Source: Pediococcus argentinicus
Lineage (GTDB): Bacteria > Bacillota > Bacilli > Lactobacillales > Lactobacillaceae
Direction of reading: 5' to 3'
Assembly: GCF_001437605.1 (NCBI RefSeq)
Contig: NZ_JQCQ01000001.1
Location: 8,095 to 72,094 of the forward strand
DNA length: 64,000 nt
Shown here piece after piece: positions 30,438 to 39,617 of the stretch (the stretch's first letter is position 1; every line of letters starts with the position of its first letter). The translations under genes and the position numbers were made by a program. The notes beneath the pieces were generated by a model. It had not been told where the DNA came from. It did no database searches and saw only the letters and a program-made list of their open reading frames with translations.

Positions 30438-31058
30438 ATGGATTTAATTTTTGATTTCGACGGTACTTTATTTGATACTTATCCATCGATGGTGGAGTCT
30501 TTTAAAGTGGCAGCCACTAAATTTGAGCTAGTACCAGATCTAACGGTTATTTATCATCAAATGCGTCAACATTCGTTAGGATATGCAATCAAGGAATATA
30601 CATCAAAAAATAGCATTGATCCAATTGATTTTCGAAAATACTACGATGAATCACAAAATGTAATTGCGATTGATAGCAAACCATTTAGTGGTGTACCAGA
30701 AGTTCTTGAGAAGGTTATTCAGCAGGGTAGAAAGAACTTTTTACTGACGCATCGTGATCAAATGTCGCAAGATATTTTAGACAAAAATCATCTTGAAGAC
30801 CTATTTACTGAAATGGTGACTAGTAAGATGAAATTTCCCCGTAAACCTGATCCAGCCTCTATGTCATATTTAATCAATAAATATAATCTCAATAAAAAAA
30901 CGACCCTAATGGTCGGAGATCGAAATCTTGACATTGAGGTCGCTCATAATGCTGGAATACGAGGTGTGTTATTTGATCCAGATCATTTAATTGATCCAAC
31001 AAGCAATCCAGATTTTAGTATTACAGTTTTTGATGAACTATTGAATATAATTGATTAA
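30438..31058 (+). CDS. HAD-superfamily hydrolase, phosphoglycolate phosphatase-like
   Basis: Cytoplasmic phosphatase of 206 aa. Motif I is DFDGTLFDT (nucleophile Asp and acid/base Asp), motif II is LLTHRD, motif III is the Lys in FPRKPDP, and motif IV is VGDRNLDIEVAHNAGI. A helical cap at about 15-80 places it in subfamily IA. The substrate cannot be read from sequence. SD GGAGGAG is strong. Its stop codon overlaps the stop of the convergent amidase gene, sharing TTAA, with no terminator between them. Confidence 0.88.
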   Translation: MDLIFDFDGTLFDTYPSMVESFKVAATKFELVPDLTVIYHQMRQHSLGYAIKEYTSKNSIDPIDFRKYYDESQNVIAIDSKPFSGVPEVLEKVIQQGRKNFLLTHRDQMSQDILDKNHLEDLFTEMVTSKMKFPRKPDPASMSYLINKYNLNKKTTLMVGDRNLDIEVAHNAGIRGVLFDPDHLIDPTSNPDFSITVFDELLNIID

Positions 31059-31927
31059 CGATTGAGGAACGTTTTTAAACCAATTGTAACGGAATTAGCA
31101 ACCTTGGTTGGATAATCGGAGCTAGATAATTCTTTGAAATCTTTCTTAGTGTTGATGTATCCACCTTCAATTAAAATAGCTGGCCGTTTATTATCACGCA
31201 GAACTTCGTAATCACCAAAGTCGACACCACGATTATAAAGCGGAACATTGTTAACAATTTCTTGGTTAATATCTTTTGCTAATTGAAGAGAGCCATTGTT
31301 CTTATGATAGTAATAGGTTGTATCGCCAGTTCCATCATTATTGTTAGCGGCTGAATCATAGTGAATGCTAATAAAGGCATCTGCTTTTAAATCATTAGCC
31401 ATTTTAGGTCTGGGAGCTAAGTCAACGAAGACATCCTTGTCGCGGGTCATGATGACTTTAGCACCTGCTTGTTGTAAATGCTTTTCGATGACTCTAGAAG
31501 TCCTTAGCGTATAAACTTTTTCTTGATTCTTTGGATTAATAGCTAGAGCTCCGGAATCATTGCCACCATGGCCGGGATCAATTACAATTGTTGATTCTGA
31601 AAGTTTGGAAGCAACTTGCCCCTTTTGAAAACCACGACCAGTATTCCAGGCAGGAATCCAACCAATTGCTTGTTTACCGTAGCGAATACGATACCAATCG
31701 TTATTTTCGGATAGAACACTAACTTTCTTTCCTTGATCGAGGGTTCCTAACTTACCGGCAAAGCGGTTGTTACTGGTTCGAACCACAGTCTGATCCAAAC
31801 CAATAATTACTTGCTTGGCTTTGAAAAGCGGTTGGATAATGATAAATGTGAGGATAAAAAAGGCTAATCCGATTACTAGCTGAATTAAATTTCTTTTAAT
31901 GTAGTTTAAAATTATATCTGGATTCAT
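31055..31927 (-). CDS. N-acetylmuramoyl-L-alanine amidase with SH3b domain
   Basis: Cell-wall hydrolase of 290 aa cutting the amide bond between MurNAc and L-Ala. An N-terminal membrane helix (LIQLVIGLAFFILTFIIIQPLF, split here for length) acts as signal anchor. An SH3b domain (about 45-100, WYRIRYGKQAIGWIPAW) precedes the Amidase_3 domain. Zinc ligands are visible in VIDPGHGGNDSGA (His), the YTLRTSRVI region (nearby Glu) and SIHYDSA (His), with the catalytic Glu in ILIEGGYI. It resembles lactobacillar LytC/CwlM-type autolysins. Its promoter reads away from hisS. Confidence 0.93.
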   Translation of the reverse strand: MNPDIILNYIKRNLIQLVIGLAFFILTFIIIQPLFKAKQVIIGLDQTVVRTSNNRFAGKLGTLDQGKKVSVLSENNDWYRIRYGKQAIGWIPAWNTGRGFQKGQVASKLSESTIVIDPGHGGNDSGALAINPKNQEKVYTLRTSRVIEKHLQQAGAKVIMTRDKDVFVDLAPRPKMANDLKADAFISIHYDSAANNNDGTGDTTYYYHKNNGSLQLAKDINQEIVNNVPLYNRGVDFGDYEVLRDNKRPAILIEGGYINTKKDFKELSSSDYPTKVANSVTIGLKTFLNR

Positions 31928-31956
31928 TTTATGTGTCCTTTACTTTACTACAAAGC

Positions 31957-31962
31957 ATTATA
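31957..31962 (-). promoter_or_regulatory. -10 element of the amidase promoter (minus strand)
   Basis: On the minus strand the sequence reads TGT-TATAAT, an extended -10, about 30 bp ahead of the amidase ATG at 31927. A partial -35 (TTGTAG) is 15 bp upstream, a little close. Confidence 0.6.
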
Positions 31963-32044
31963 ACAAACTTTAGCAAGCTACAACATTTCTGTTATGATAA
32001 TCTTGATTTTTTAAGGATTGTCTAGTAGTCTAGATTATAAGTTA

Positions 32045-32240
32045 ATATAACCGATGATGAATTAGAGTAAGACGTCGTGATGTATACAGAAAGTTCGAGG
32101 GCTGAGAGCGAACAACACATTGCGTTTGAAAGACAAGTTCTAGGTTGGGGATGGCCCCCGTTAATAAAACGATTAAAGTTAAACTTTAAGGTGGTACCGC
32201 GCAAAGCGCCCTTGTTAATTCAAGGGCGCTTTTTAATTTA
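32045..32240 (+). promoter_or_regulatory. T-box riboswitch upstream of hisS-aspS
   Basis: The antiterminator T-box AAGGTGGTACCGCG (32188-32201) is a near-perfect match. The terminator is AAGCGCCCTTG-TTAATT-CAAGGGCGCTTTTT (about 32204-32234). Upstream stem I includes GTTCG-AGGGCTGAGAG-CGAAC (about 32093-32113). A CAC triplet (His) followed by A at 32116-32118 is the likely specifier, and a GAC (Asp) occurs at 32132-32134. Uncharged tRNA would pair with the T-box and allow read-through. Confidence 0.92.
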
Positions 32241-32258
32241 AAATGAGGTGAAAGAGAA

Positions 32259-33539
32259 ATGAAATACCAAAAACCAAAGGGAACAGCTGATATAATTCCA
32301 CCATTTTCAAATGAATGGCAGTTTGTAGAACAGACAGCTCGAGAAACTTTTAAACTGTATAATTATTCCGAAGTTCGAACACCAATTTTTGAAAACTTTG
32401 AGGTATTCTCACGCAGTGCCGGGGATACATCTGATATTGTAACTAAAGAGATGTATGATTTTCACGATAAGGGTGATCGTCACATTGCACTTCGTCCCGA
32501 AGGTACAGCTGGAGTGGTTCGCTCATTTGTAGAGAATAAATTATATGGACCAGAACATGCTAAGCCAGTTAAACAATACTATATGGGACCAATGTTCCGT
32601 TACGAACGTCCTCAATCAGGTCGACTAAGAGAATTTCATCAGATCGGTGTGGAAGCATTTGGTAGTGATAGTCCACGAATTGACGTTGAAACGATTGCAA
32701 TGGCCATTGATTTCTTACACCGGCTCAAAGTTGATGGTACTAAACTGGTTATTAATAGTTTAGGTGATTTAGATACACGTAAAAATTATCGTCAGGCTCT
32801 AATTGATTACTTAGAACCACATTTTGATGAATTAAGTGAAGATTCTAAAGAACGTTTGCACAAAAACCCATTGCGTGTTCTTGATAGTAAAGATGCAAAT
32901 GATCAAAAACTTGTTGAAGATGCACCATCTATCTTAGATTTTCTTACACCAACTGCAAAAGAACATTTTGATGTTGTTAAAGAAACTCTTGACCAACTTG
33001 GAATCGACTTTGTGATTGATTCAAATATGGTCCGTGGTTTAGATTATTATAATCACACAATTTTTGAAATCATGGTCAACAACAAAGCGTTAGGTCATGG
33101 GGACGTTACAATTTGTGCTGGTGGTCGCTACAATGGCTTAGTAGAAGAATTAGGTGGACCTGAGTGTTCAGGAATGGGATTTGGCTTAGGTGTCGAACGA
33201 CTTCTACTTATATTGAATCAAGAGTTAAAAGATGAGTTACAGAAAAATGACCTCGATTTTTATGTAGTTGCCATTGGCAACAAAGTTAAAAACGCAGCAT
33301 TTAAATTGGTTCAGGATTTACGCTCATTTAACTATCGTGCCGACCAAGATTATTTAGATCGTAAACCAAAGGGTCAGTTTAAGTCAGCAGATAAGTATCA
33401 TGCTAAATATGTTTTAACTCTAGGTGAGAGTGAGTTGGAACAAGGTACTGTTAACTTTAAGAATATGGAAACTGGCGTTGAAAAAGTTATTAAGAATGAC
33501 AATTTAGAACAAGAAATTAAATCATTAACGGAGGAATAA
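32259..33539 (+). CDS. hisS: Histidyl-tRNA synthetase
   Basis: Class II synthetase of 426 aa. Motif 1 region at the N-terminus ([12 protein letters not shown]), motif 2 ([28 protein letters not shown]), the His-specific [12 protein letters not shown] and the [13 protein letters not shown] block, motif 3 ([14 protein letters not shown]) and the C-terminal anticodon-binding domain are all present. It is controlled by the T-box at 32045-32240 and co-transcribed with aspS, which begins 2 bp after the stop. Confidence 0.97.
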   Translation: MKYQKPKGTADIIPPFSNEWQFVEQTARETFKLYNYSEVRTPIFENFEVFSRSAGDTSDIVTKEMYDFHDKGDRHIALRPEGTAGVVRSFVENKLYGPEHAKPVKQYYMGPMFRYERPQSGRLREFHQIGVEAFGSDSPRIDVETIAMAIDFLHRLKVDGTKLVINSLGDLDTRKNYRQALIDYLEPHFDELSEDSKERLHKNPLRVLDSKDANDQKLVEDAPSILDFLTPTAKEHFDVVKETLDQLGIDFVIDSNMVRGLDYYNHTIFEIMVNNKALGHGDVTICAGGRYNGLVEELGGPECSGMGFGLGVERLLLILNQELKDELQKNDLDFYVVAIGNKVKNAAFKLVQDLRSFNYRADQDYLDRKPKGQFKSADKYHAKYVLTLGESELEQGTVNFKNMETGVEKVIKNDNLEQEIKSLTEE

Positions 33540-33541
33540 TC

Positions 33542-35320
33542 ATGAAACGAACAACATATGCCGGTTTAGTAGACCAACAATATTTAGACCAAGAAGTAAC
33601 ACTCAAAGGATGGGTTCAAAAACGTCGTAATCTCGGGCAATTAATCTTTATCGATTTGCGTGACCGCGAAGGAATTGTTCAACTAGTATTTAGTAATGAA
33701 TTTTCAAGTGAAGCTTTGGAAGTTGCTAACCAATTACGAAGTGAATTTGTTTTAGAGATTACTGGTAAAGTTGTTCAAAGAAAAGACAAAGATGTTAATC
33801 CTAAGATGAAGACAGGCCAAATCGAAGTTGAAGTTCATCAAGCAACTATTTTGAATACTGCTAAAACAACTCCGTTCAGTATTGAAGATAACGTTGATGC
33901 TTCTGATGAATTGAAGATGAAATACCGTTACTTAGATTTACGTCGTCCTGAAATGCAAAAAGCATTAATCATGCGTAATCGAATTACACAATCGGTTCAC
34001 AGTTATTTAGATGAAAATGGTTTTCTAGATATTGAAACACCTAATTTAACTAAATCAACACCAGAAGGAGCTCGTGACTATTTAGTTCCTTCACGTGTTT
34101 ATCCAGGACATTTTTACGCTTTGCCACAATCACCTCAATTATTTAAACAGTTATTGATGGGTGCTGGATTTGACCGTTATTACCAAATTGCTCGTTGTTT
34201 TAGAGATGAAGATTTACGTGGAGACCGTCAACCTGAATTTACTCAAATTGACTTGGAAACTAGTTTCTTAGATGCAGAAGAAATCCAAGACTTAACTGAA
34301 GGTTTAATAGCTCGTGTTATGAAAGACGCACTTGGTATTGAAGTTAAATTGCCATTTAACCGAATCTCATGGAATGAATCAATGAGTCGTTTTGGTACAG
34401 ATCAACCTGATGTTCGCTTTGGTATGGAACTTAAAGATATCAGTGAAATTGTTAAAGATTCTGACTTCAAAGTCTTTAGTGGTGCTGTAGCTAATGGCGG
34501 TCAAGTTAAGACTATTGCAGTTCCTGATGGAGCCGAAAAGTATTCTCGTAAAGATATCGACAAGATGGGTAAACATGTTGAACGCTTCGGCGCTAAGGGA
34601 CTTGCTTGGTTGAAGATTACTGATGATGGATTTACTGGTCCAATCGCTAAGTTCTTTGATGAATCCAAGGAAGAAGCTATCATGGCTGCTGCCGGTGCTA
34701 AAGTTGGAGATTTGTTATTGTTCGTTGCTGATCGTAAGAAGGTTGTTGCTGATACGCTTGGATATCTTCGTGTTGCAATTGCAAATGAACTAAACTTAAT
34801 CGATGAATCAGAGTTTGCCTTCCTTTGGGTTGTTGACTGGCCACTATTCGATTACAACGAAGGGGATCAACAATGGGTTGCTGCTCATCATCCATTTACA
34901 ATGCCAAATGAAGAAGATGTTCATTATCTAAATGATGGTGAAGATCCTCATAAAGCTCATGCACAAAGTTACGATATTATTTTAAATGGTCTCGAACTTG
35001 GTGGTGGTTCAATCCGTATTCACAATAAGGAAATCCAAGAGAAGATGCTTAAGGCCCTCGGATTTACACCAGAAAAAGCTCATGCTCAATTTGGTTTCTT
35101 GTTAGACGCTATGGATTATGGATTCCCACCACTTGGCGGATTAGCAATCGGTTTGGATCGTTTTGTTCGTCTCTTAGCTAAACGTGATAACATTCGTGAT
35201 GTTATTGCCTTTCCAAAGAACTCTAAGGCTTCAGAACCAATGACTGAAGCACCAACAAAAGTTTCAGATGCTCAATTGGAAGAACTTTACTTAGAAACAA
35301 CTAAATCTGAAGATAAATAA
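33542..35320 (+). CDS. aspS: Aspartyl-tRNA synthetase (bacterial type)
   Basis: Class II synthetase of 592 aa. The N-terminal OB fold ([29 protein letters not shown]) binds the anticodon; motif 2 ([24 protein letters not shown]), the bacterial GAD insertion (about 285-415) and motif 3 ([14 protein letters not shown]) follow. The C-terminal extension shows it is the bacterial form. Whether it is discriminating (Asp only) cannot be settled by eye. It shares the T-box transcript with hisS and is followed by a terminator. Confidence 0.97.
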   Translation: MKRTTYAGLVDQQYLDQEVTLKGWVQKRRNLGQLIFIDLRDREGIVQLVFSNEFSSEALEVANQLRSEFVLEITGKVVQRKDKDVNPKMKTGQIEVEVHQATILNTAKTTPFSIEDNVDASDELKMKYRYLDLRRPEMQKALIMRNRITQSVHSYLDENGFLDIETPNLTKSTPEGARDYLVPSRVYPGHFYALPQSPQLFKQLLMGAGFDRYYQIARCFRDEDLRGDRQPEFTQIDLETSFLDAEEIQDLTEGLIARVMKDALGIEVKLPFNRISWNESMSRFGTDQPDVRFGMELKDISEIVKDSDFKVFSGAVANGGQVKTIAVPDGAEKYSRKDIDKMGKHVERFGAKGLAWLKITDDGFTGPIAKFFDESKEEAIMAAAGAKVGDLLLFVADRKKVVADTLGYLRVAIANELNLIDESEFAFLWVVDWPLFDYNEGDQQWVAAHHPFTMPNEEDVHYLNDGEDPHKAHAQSYDIILNGLELGGGSIRIHNKEIQEKMLKALGFTPEKAHAQFGFLLDAMDYGFPPLGGLAIGLDRFVRLLAKRDNIRDVIAFPKNSKASEPMTEAPTKVSDAQLEELYLETTKSEDK

Positions 35321-35347
35321 AAGATTGGATTTATTCCAATCTTTTTT
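35320..35347 (+). terminator. Intrinsic terminator after aspS
   Basis: AAAGATTGGA-TTTA-TTCCAATCTTTTTTT, a 10-bp stem with a T run, beginning at the aspS stop codon. Confidence 0.9.
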
Positions 35348-35377
35348 TGCGTGTTACCGCTTGAAATTAGCTTAAAA

Positions 35378-35386
35378 TGTTATAGT
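35378..35386 (+). promoter_or_regulatory. Extended -10 promoter upstream of the YitT gene
   Basis: TGT precedes TATAGT (35381-35386), an extended -10. A TTGAAA lies only 14 bp upstream, so the -35 is doubtful. Confidence 0.45.
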
Positions 35387-35423
35387 AATAGATATCATAG
35401 AAGTGAAAGAAGAGAATAAATAA

Positions 35424-36302
35424 ATGGATCGGCAGTTTAAAAAAATCGCCAAACGACATCAATATGCAGCAAGGGCTTCAACAGCCTTTATGTACGCAAT
35501 TTTAGTTTCAATTGCGATGAACTTTTTTTGGACCCCAGGTAAGATTTACGCATCAGGTATTACTGGATTGGCACAGGTTGTATCAACGGTTGCTGGTCGC
35601 TATTTTGGAGTAACCGTTTCAGTTGCTTTGATGTTATTTTCGTTAAACGTTCCGTTGTTTCTATTAGCATGGAAATCAATTGGACATCGTTTTACAGTGT
35701 TTACAATCCTTTCGGTTGGTTTAGCAAGTATTATGATCAAGGTTTTGCATCCCATCACGTTATCGACTGACCCAATTATTTGCGCAATCTTTGGTGGGGC
35801 AGTTAATGGATACGGAACCGGATTAGCTCTTAAAAACGGAATTTCAACTGGTGGACTGGATATTTTAGGAATTACAATTCTTAGAAGAACTGGACGCAGT
35901 ATTGGTTCCATCAATATTGCTTTTAATATCTTTATTGTTGTCGCTGCTGGTTTCTTATATGGTTGGCCATATGCTTTCTATTCAACAATTGGTTTAATCG
36001 TTAATGCTCGTGTTATGGATATGACGTATACACGACAACAAAAAATGCAGGTTATGATTATTACTGATCGTCCGAAGAGTGTAATTGACAGTGTCCAGAA
36101 TAACATCAGACGTGGAATTACCATTGTCCACGGAGCTGAAGGGGCATATAACCATAATGAAAAGACAATCTTATTTACCATTATTTCGAGATATGAAATG
36201 CCTGAATTGGAAATGGCAATGAAAGTGGCCGATCCAAAAGCGTTCGTAAGTATCACGGATACGATCAAGATATTGGGTCATTTCTACGAACCTACTTTGT
36301 AA
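35424..36302 (+). CDS. yitT: YitT family membrane protein
   Basis: Membrane protein of 292 aa. Five or six hydrophobic segments occupy residues 20-200 (YitT_membrane, DUF161), with the typical SGGLDILGITI-like loop seen here as STGGLDILGITIL. The C-terminal cytoplasmic DUF2179 domain (about 205-285) includes RGITIVHGAEGAYNHNEKTILFTI. The biochemical role is unknown in the family. It lies upstream of two glycerophosphotransferase genes that start 15 bp after its stop, so they are probably co-transcribed. Confidence 0.9.
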   Translation: MDRQFKKIAKRHQYAARASTAFMYAILVSIAMNFFWTPGKIYASGITGLAQVVSTVAGRYFGVTVSVALMLFSLNVPLFLLAWKSIGHRFTVFTILSVGLASIMIKVLHPITLSTDPIICAIFGGAVNGYGTGLALKNGISTGGLDILGITILRRTGRSIGSINIAFNIFIVVAAGFLYGWPYAFYSTIGLIVNARVMDMTYTRQQKMQVMIITDRPKSVIDSVQNNIRRGITIVHGAEGAYNHNEKTILFTIISRYEMPELEMAMKVADPKAFVSITDTIKILGHFYEPTL

Positions 36303-36317
36303 TGAGGAGTATTTAGT

Positions 36318-37460
36318 TTGAAAGAATTATATATTTGGTTAGTTCGATTAGTGAGTCGGTTTAGCAAAAGTGAAAATAAGTTCAAATTAGGATACTTTAT
36401 GAGCTTTGCCGGAAACCAAGAGTTTATTTTAAAACTGGCTCAGTCGGTTGGCACTGATAATTTCATCTTGTTTTTCGAGCCACAGTTTGCGAACCAGGTT
36501 CATAAATTAGTACAGCAAAAACGAATTAAGCACATTCAAGTGTTTAATAGTCGCAATTTATTTCAAGTTGTTAAACTAGTCAATCAAACAAAAACAATTT
36601 TCTTTGACAACTACTTTGCCTTTTTGGCTGGAATTAAGAAAGGTACTGATCAAAAATTCGTTCAGATTTGGCATGCTAATGGCGCCATCAAATCGTTTGG
36701 TTGGGAAGATCCGAATACATATCAAAGGACCAGTGCCGATCAAAAAAGATTTCAAAAAGTCTACGATAGTTTTGATCAATTTATTGTTGGCTCAGATGCA
36801 ATGGCTAAGGTCTTTGAACACAGTTGGCACATTCCATCTAATAGAATTGCTGAAATCGGATATCCACGTAGTGATAAATTCTTAAATAGTAATTGGATTC
36901 AAAGCACTTTAACTCAAATCGAGCACAAAGTCCCAGGCTTACTAAGTAAGAGAGTTATTTTGTATGCTCCAACATATCGTAAGGATGTTAGTTTTAAACT
37001 TCCGAAAGACTGGAATAAACTTCAAATTCCAGACGACACGGTTTTGATTTTGAGATTGCATCCACATTTAAAAGCGCTCGAACAAAAGATTATTAATGAC
37101 TCTCAAGGTAAAGTGATTGGAATTCCACAGAGTATCTCAACGGAAGCCTTGTTGGTGGTTGCAGATACGTTAATTACGGATTATTCTTCAATAGCATTTG
37201 ATTACAGTCTATTAGAATCAGCACAATCAGTTATTTTCTTTACGTATGATTTAAATGAATTTGAACAACAAGTTGGTTTACAAGCGGACTTTTTGGAAGA
37301 TTTTCATACTGATTTAGTTTTTAATATTGAAAAGTTAAATGATGAATTAGTCAATTTGAAGCAGTCCAAAAAAACTCTACAAAAGTTAAATCAAAGATGG
37401 AATACTAAAAATGATGGCAAGGCCACGAACCGAGCTATTAAGATAATAGATGGAGAATAA
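36318..37460 (+). CDS. CDP-glycerol:glycerophosphate transferase family, TagB-like
   Basis: GT-B type enzyme of 380 aa of the teichoic-acid glycerophosphotransferase family, acting on the inner membrane face. The family motifs are QIWHANGAIKSFGWEDP (about 115-131), ILYAPTYRKD, ILRLHPHLKAL and the CDP-glycerol-binding DTLITDYSSIAFDYSLLES near residue 280. The length without a long N-terminal region resembles the priming enzyme TagB more than the polymerase TagF. TTG start at 36318 with GAGGAG. It is immediately followed by a second family member. Confidence 0.87.
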   Translation: MKELYIWLVRLVSRFSKSENKFKLGYFMSFAGNQEFILKLAQSVGTDNFILFFEPQFANQVHKLVQQKRIKHIQVFNSRNLFQVVKLVNQTKTIFFDNYFAFLAGIKKGTDQKFVQIWHANGAIKSFGWEDPNTYQRTSADQKRFQKVYDSFDQFIVGSDAMAKVFEHSWHIPSNRIAEIGYPRSDKFLNSNWIQSTLTQIEHKVPGLLSKRVILYAPTYRKDVSFKLPKDWNKLQIPDDTVLILRLHPHLKALEQKIINDSQGKVIGIPQSISTEALLVVADTLITDYSSIAFDYSLLESAQSVIFFTYDLNEFEQQVGLQADFLEDFHTDLVFNIEKLNDELVNLKQSKKTLQKLNQRWNTKNDGKATNRAIKIIDGE

Positions 37461-37462
37461 CG

Positions 37463-38680
37463 ATGTCAAAAATTACGCAGTCTCTAAAATTAGTTGCTAG
37501 ACATGGATTAATTTTAGTTAATAATATTTTGATTCATTTTCCAGTGCAAGAAGATCAGACGCTCTTTGAAAGTTTCAATGGTAATGGATTTACTGATAAT
37601 CCACGTGCAATTTATGAAGAGCTAATTAATTCTAATCCGAATCTAAACGGTAAATTATTTTGGGGTGCGAAGGGCTCAGTAATTAATCAACTTCAAACCA
37701 CATATCCATCAATCAACTTCGTCAAACGTTGGTCTTTAAAATGGATTTGGCTTTCAGCAACGGCTAACTACTGGATCTTTAATTCTAGAATGCCGACCTG
37801 GTGGAAAAAGAATGCTAAAACAAAATACGTTCAAACTTGGCATGGAACTCCGTTAAAACATTTGGCGCTTGACATGGACGAGGTCGAGATACCTGGTCAA
37901 AGTGCTAAAGACTATAAAACCGAATTTAAAAGTGAAGCTCATCGATGGGATTACTTGATTGCCCCAAATCAATATTCTAAAGATATTTTTGAAAGTGCGT
38001 TTGATTATCATGGATCATTCCTCGAAACGGGTTATCCACGGAATGACTTCCTTGTTCAAAACAATAATCAAAGTAAACGTACTGAAATAGTCAAACAACT
38101 ATTTGGTTCCAAGTACGATGAAAAGCGTTTTATTATGTACGCTCCGACTTGGCGTGAAGATGACGCAATTAGTACCGGAAAGTATCACTTCCAAATGCCT
38201 TTTAATATTAATAATTTAGTAGAGCAACTACCGGAAGATGTGGTTTTACTCATTCGTCCACATTACTTGATAGCTGATCAGATTGATGTGAGTGAATTTA
38301 ACGGTAGGGTGTTAGTTGATGCTCAGACGGATATTAATCAATTATACGAAATTAGTGATGCAATGATTACCGATTATTCTTCAGTGATGTTTGACTACGC
38401 TATTTTAAACCGTCCCATTTTATTTTATGCCTATGACTTAGAACACTATCGGGATCAGTTACGAGGATTCTACTTTGATTACTTCACAGAACTACCATCT
38501 GACTATGTAACAAAGGAATCTGAATTATTGAAACAAATTAATACAGTTGTTGAAAATGGTTTTAAAATTGTGGACTTACAAAGAATGGAACGCTTTAGAG
38601 CGAAATTTGCTAGTTGGGAAAATGGAACGGCAAGTAGACAAGTATTAAAACGGATTGGATTGGGGGAAGATGCAAAATGA
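37463..38680 (+). CDS. CDP-glycerol glycerophosphotransferase family, TagF-like
   Basis: Second teichoic-acid type transferase, 405 aa, starting 2 bp after the first. Motifs: YVQTWHGTPLKHLALDMDE (about 131-149), IMYAPTWREDD, LLIRPHYLIAD and DAMITDYSSVMFDYAILNRP. WHGTPLKHL is characteristic of TagF/TarF polymerases or elongating enzymes. No signal peptide; probably membrane-associated peripherally. The 3' end overlaps nfo by 4 bp (ATGA). Together with the preceding gene this could prime and extend a poly(glycerol phosphate) chain, though tagD, tagA and exporter genes are not in the window. Confidence 0.87.
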   Translation: MSKITQSLKLVARHGLILVNNILIHFPVQEDQTLFESFNGNGFTDNPRAIYEELINSNPNLNGKLFWGAKGSVINQLQTTYPSINFVKRWSLKWIWLSATANYWIFNSRMPTWWKKNAKTKYVQTWHGTPLKHLALDMDEVEIPGQSAKDYKTEFKSEAHRWDYLIAPNQYSKDIFESAFDYHGSFLETGYPRNDFLVQNNNQSKRTEIVKQLFGSKYDEKRFIMYAPTWREDDAISTGKYHFQMPFNINNLVEQLPEDVVLLIRPHYLIADQIDVSEFNGRVLVDAQTDINQLYEISDAMITDYSSVMFDYAILNRPILFYAYDLEHYRDQLRGFYFDYFTELPSDYVTKESELLKQINTVVENGFKIVDLQRMERFRAKFASWENGTASRQVLKRIGLGEDAK

Positions 38681-39564
38681 TTATTGGTTCTCACGTTAGT
38701 ATGAGCGGTAAAAAAATGTTTGAAGGGTCTGTCCAAATTGCGATTGACAATAAGGCAGACAGTTTGATGATTTATACTGGTGCGCCTCAGAACACAAGAC
38801 GGAAGGCGATTGACGAGTTAAATATTCCTGCTGGTCAGAAGCTTATGAAGGAACATAATATTGGTCATGTGGTTGTGCATGCCCCTTATATTGTCAATCT
38901 CGGTAATACTTTCAAACCAGAGAGTTTTCAATTTGCAATTGATTTCTTAAAGCAAGAAGTAGAACGGGCTGATGCATTGGATGCTGAACAAATTGTGTTG
39001 CATCCGGGGGCACATGTCGGTGCTGGCGATGATGCTGCGATTGCTCAAATTGCTAAAGGTCTCAATGAAATTCTTAATGAAAAGCAAAATGTGCATATTG
39101 CTCTAGAGACGATGGCTGGCAAGGGGACAGAGGTTTCAAGAACTTTTGAACAAGTTAAAGCTATTATTGATCAGGTTGATTTAGATGATAAGTTGTCAGT
39201 ATGTTTTGACACATGTCACGTTAATGATGCAGGCTATGATTTGAAAAATCATTATGAAGATGTTTTGAAGGAGTTTGATCAGATTGTTGGATTAGATCGC
39301 ATCGGTGTAATTCATTTAAATGATTCTAAAAACGAGTTAGGAAGCCATAAGGATCGACACGAAAATATCGGTTTTGGAACCCTAGGCTTTGATACTTTGT
39401 ATAAAGTGGCTGATGATTCACGTTTTAAGAATATTCCGATTATTTTAGAAACTCCATGGTTGAAAAATGATGATGGCAAAAAGATTTCACCTTATAAAGA
39501 TGAAATTGCAATGATTCGAAGTGGTAAGTTCAATCCTGAATTAAAAGAGGACTTATTAAAATAA
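38677..39564 (+). CDS. nfo: Deoxyribonuclease IV (AP endonuclease)
   Basis: TIM-barrel zinc enzyme of 295 aa that cuts DNA at abasic sites in base-excision repair. Signatures: IGSHVSMSGKKM, HAPYIVNLGN, EQIVLHPGAHVG, IALETMAGKGTEV, SVCFDTCHVNDAGYDL and HLNDSKNELGSHKDRHENIG, covering the metal-binding His, Glu and Asp residues. The ATG overlaps the upstream TGA by 4 bp, so it is translated from the glycerophosphotransferase message despite the unrelated function. Confidence 0.96.
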   Translation: MIIGSHVSMSGKKMFEGSVQIAIDNKADSLMIYTGAPQNTRRKAIDELNIPAGQKLMKEHNIGHVVVHAPYIVNLGNTFKPESFQFAIDFLKQEVERADALDAEQIVLHPGAHVGAGDDAAIAQIAKGLNEILNEKQNVHIALETMAGKGTEVSRTFEQVKAIIDQVDLDDKLSVCFDTCHVNDAGYDLKNHYEDVLKEFDQIVGLDRIGVIHLNDSKNELGSHKDRHENIGFGTLGFDTLYKVADDSRFKNIPIILETPWLKNDDGKKISPYKDEIAMIRSGKFNPELKEDLLK

Positions 39565-39567
39565 AAA

Positions 39568-39613
39568 AATACCGGTAGCATTTCCACCAAAGCGGGGATG
39601 CTACCGGTATTTT
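39568..39613. terminator. Bidirectional terminator between nfo and the PPDK regulator
   Basis: AATACCGGTAGCAT (39569-39582) pairs perfectly with ATGCTACCGGTATT (39598-39611) around a 15-nt loop, with A's before and T's after. It can stop transcripts from both convergent genes. Confidence 0.9.
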
Positions 39614-39617
39614 GATT

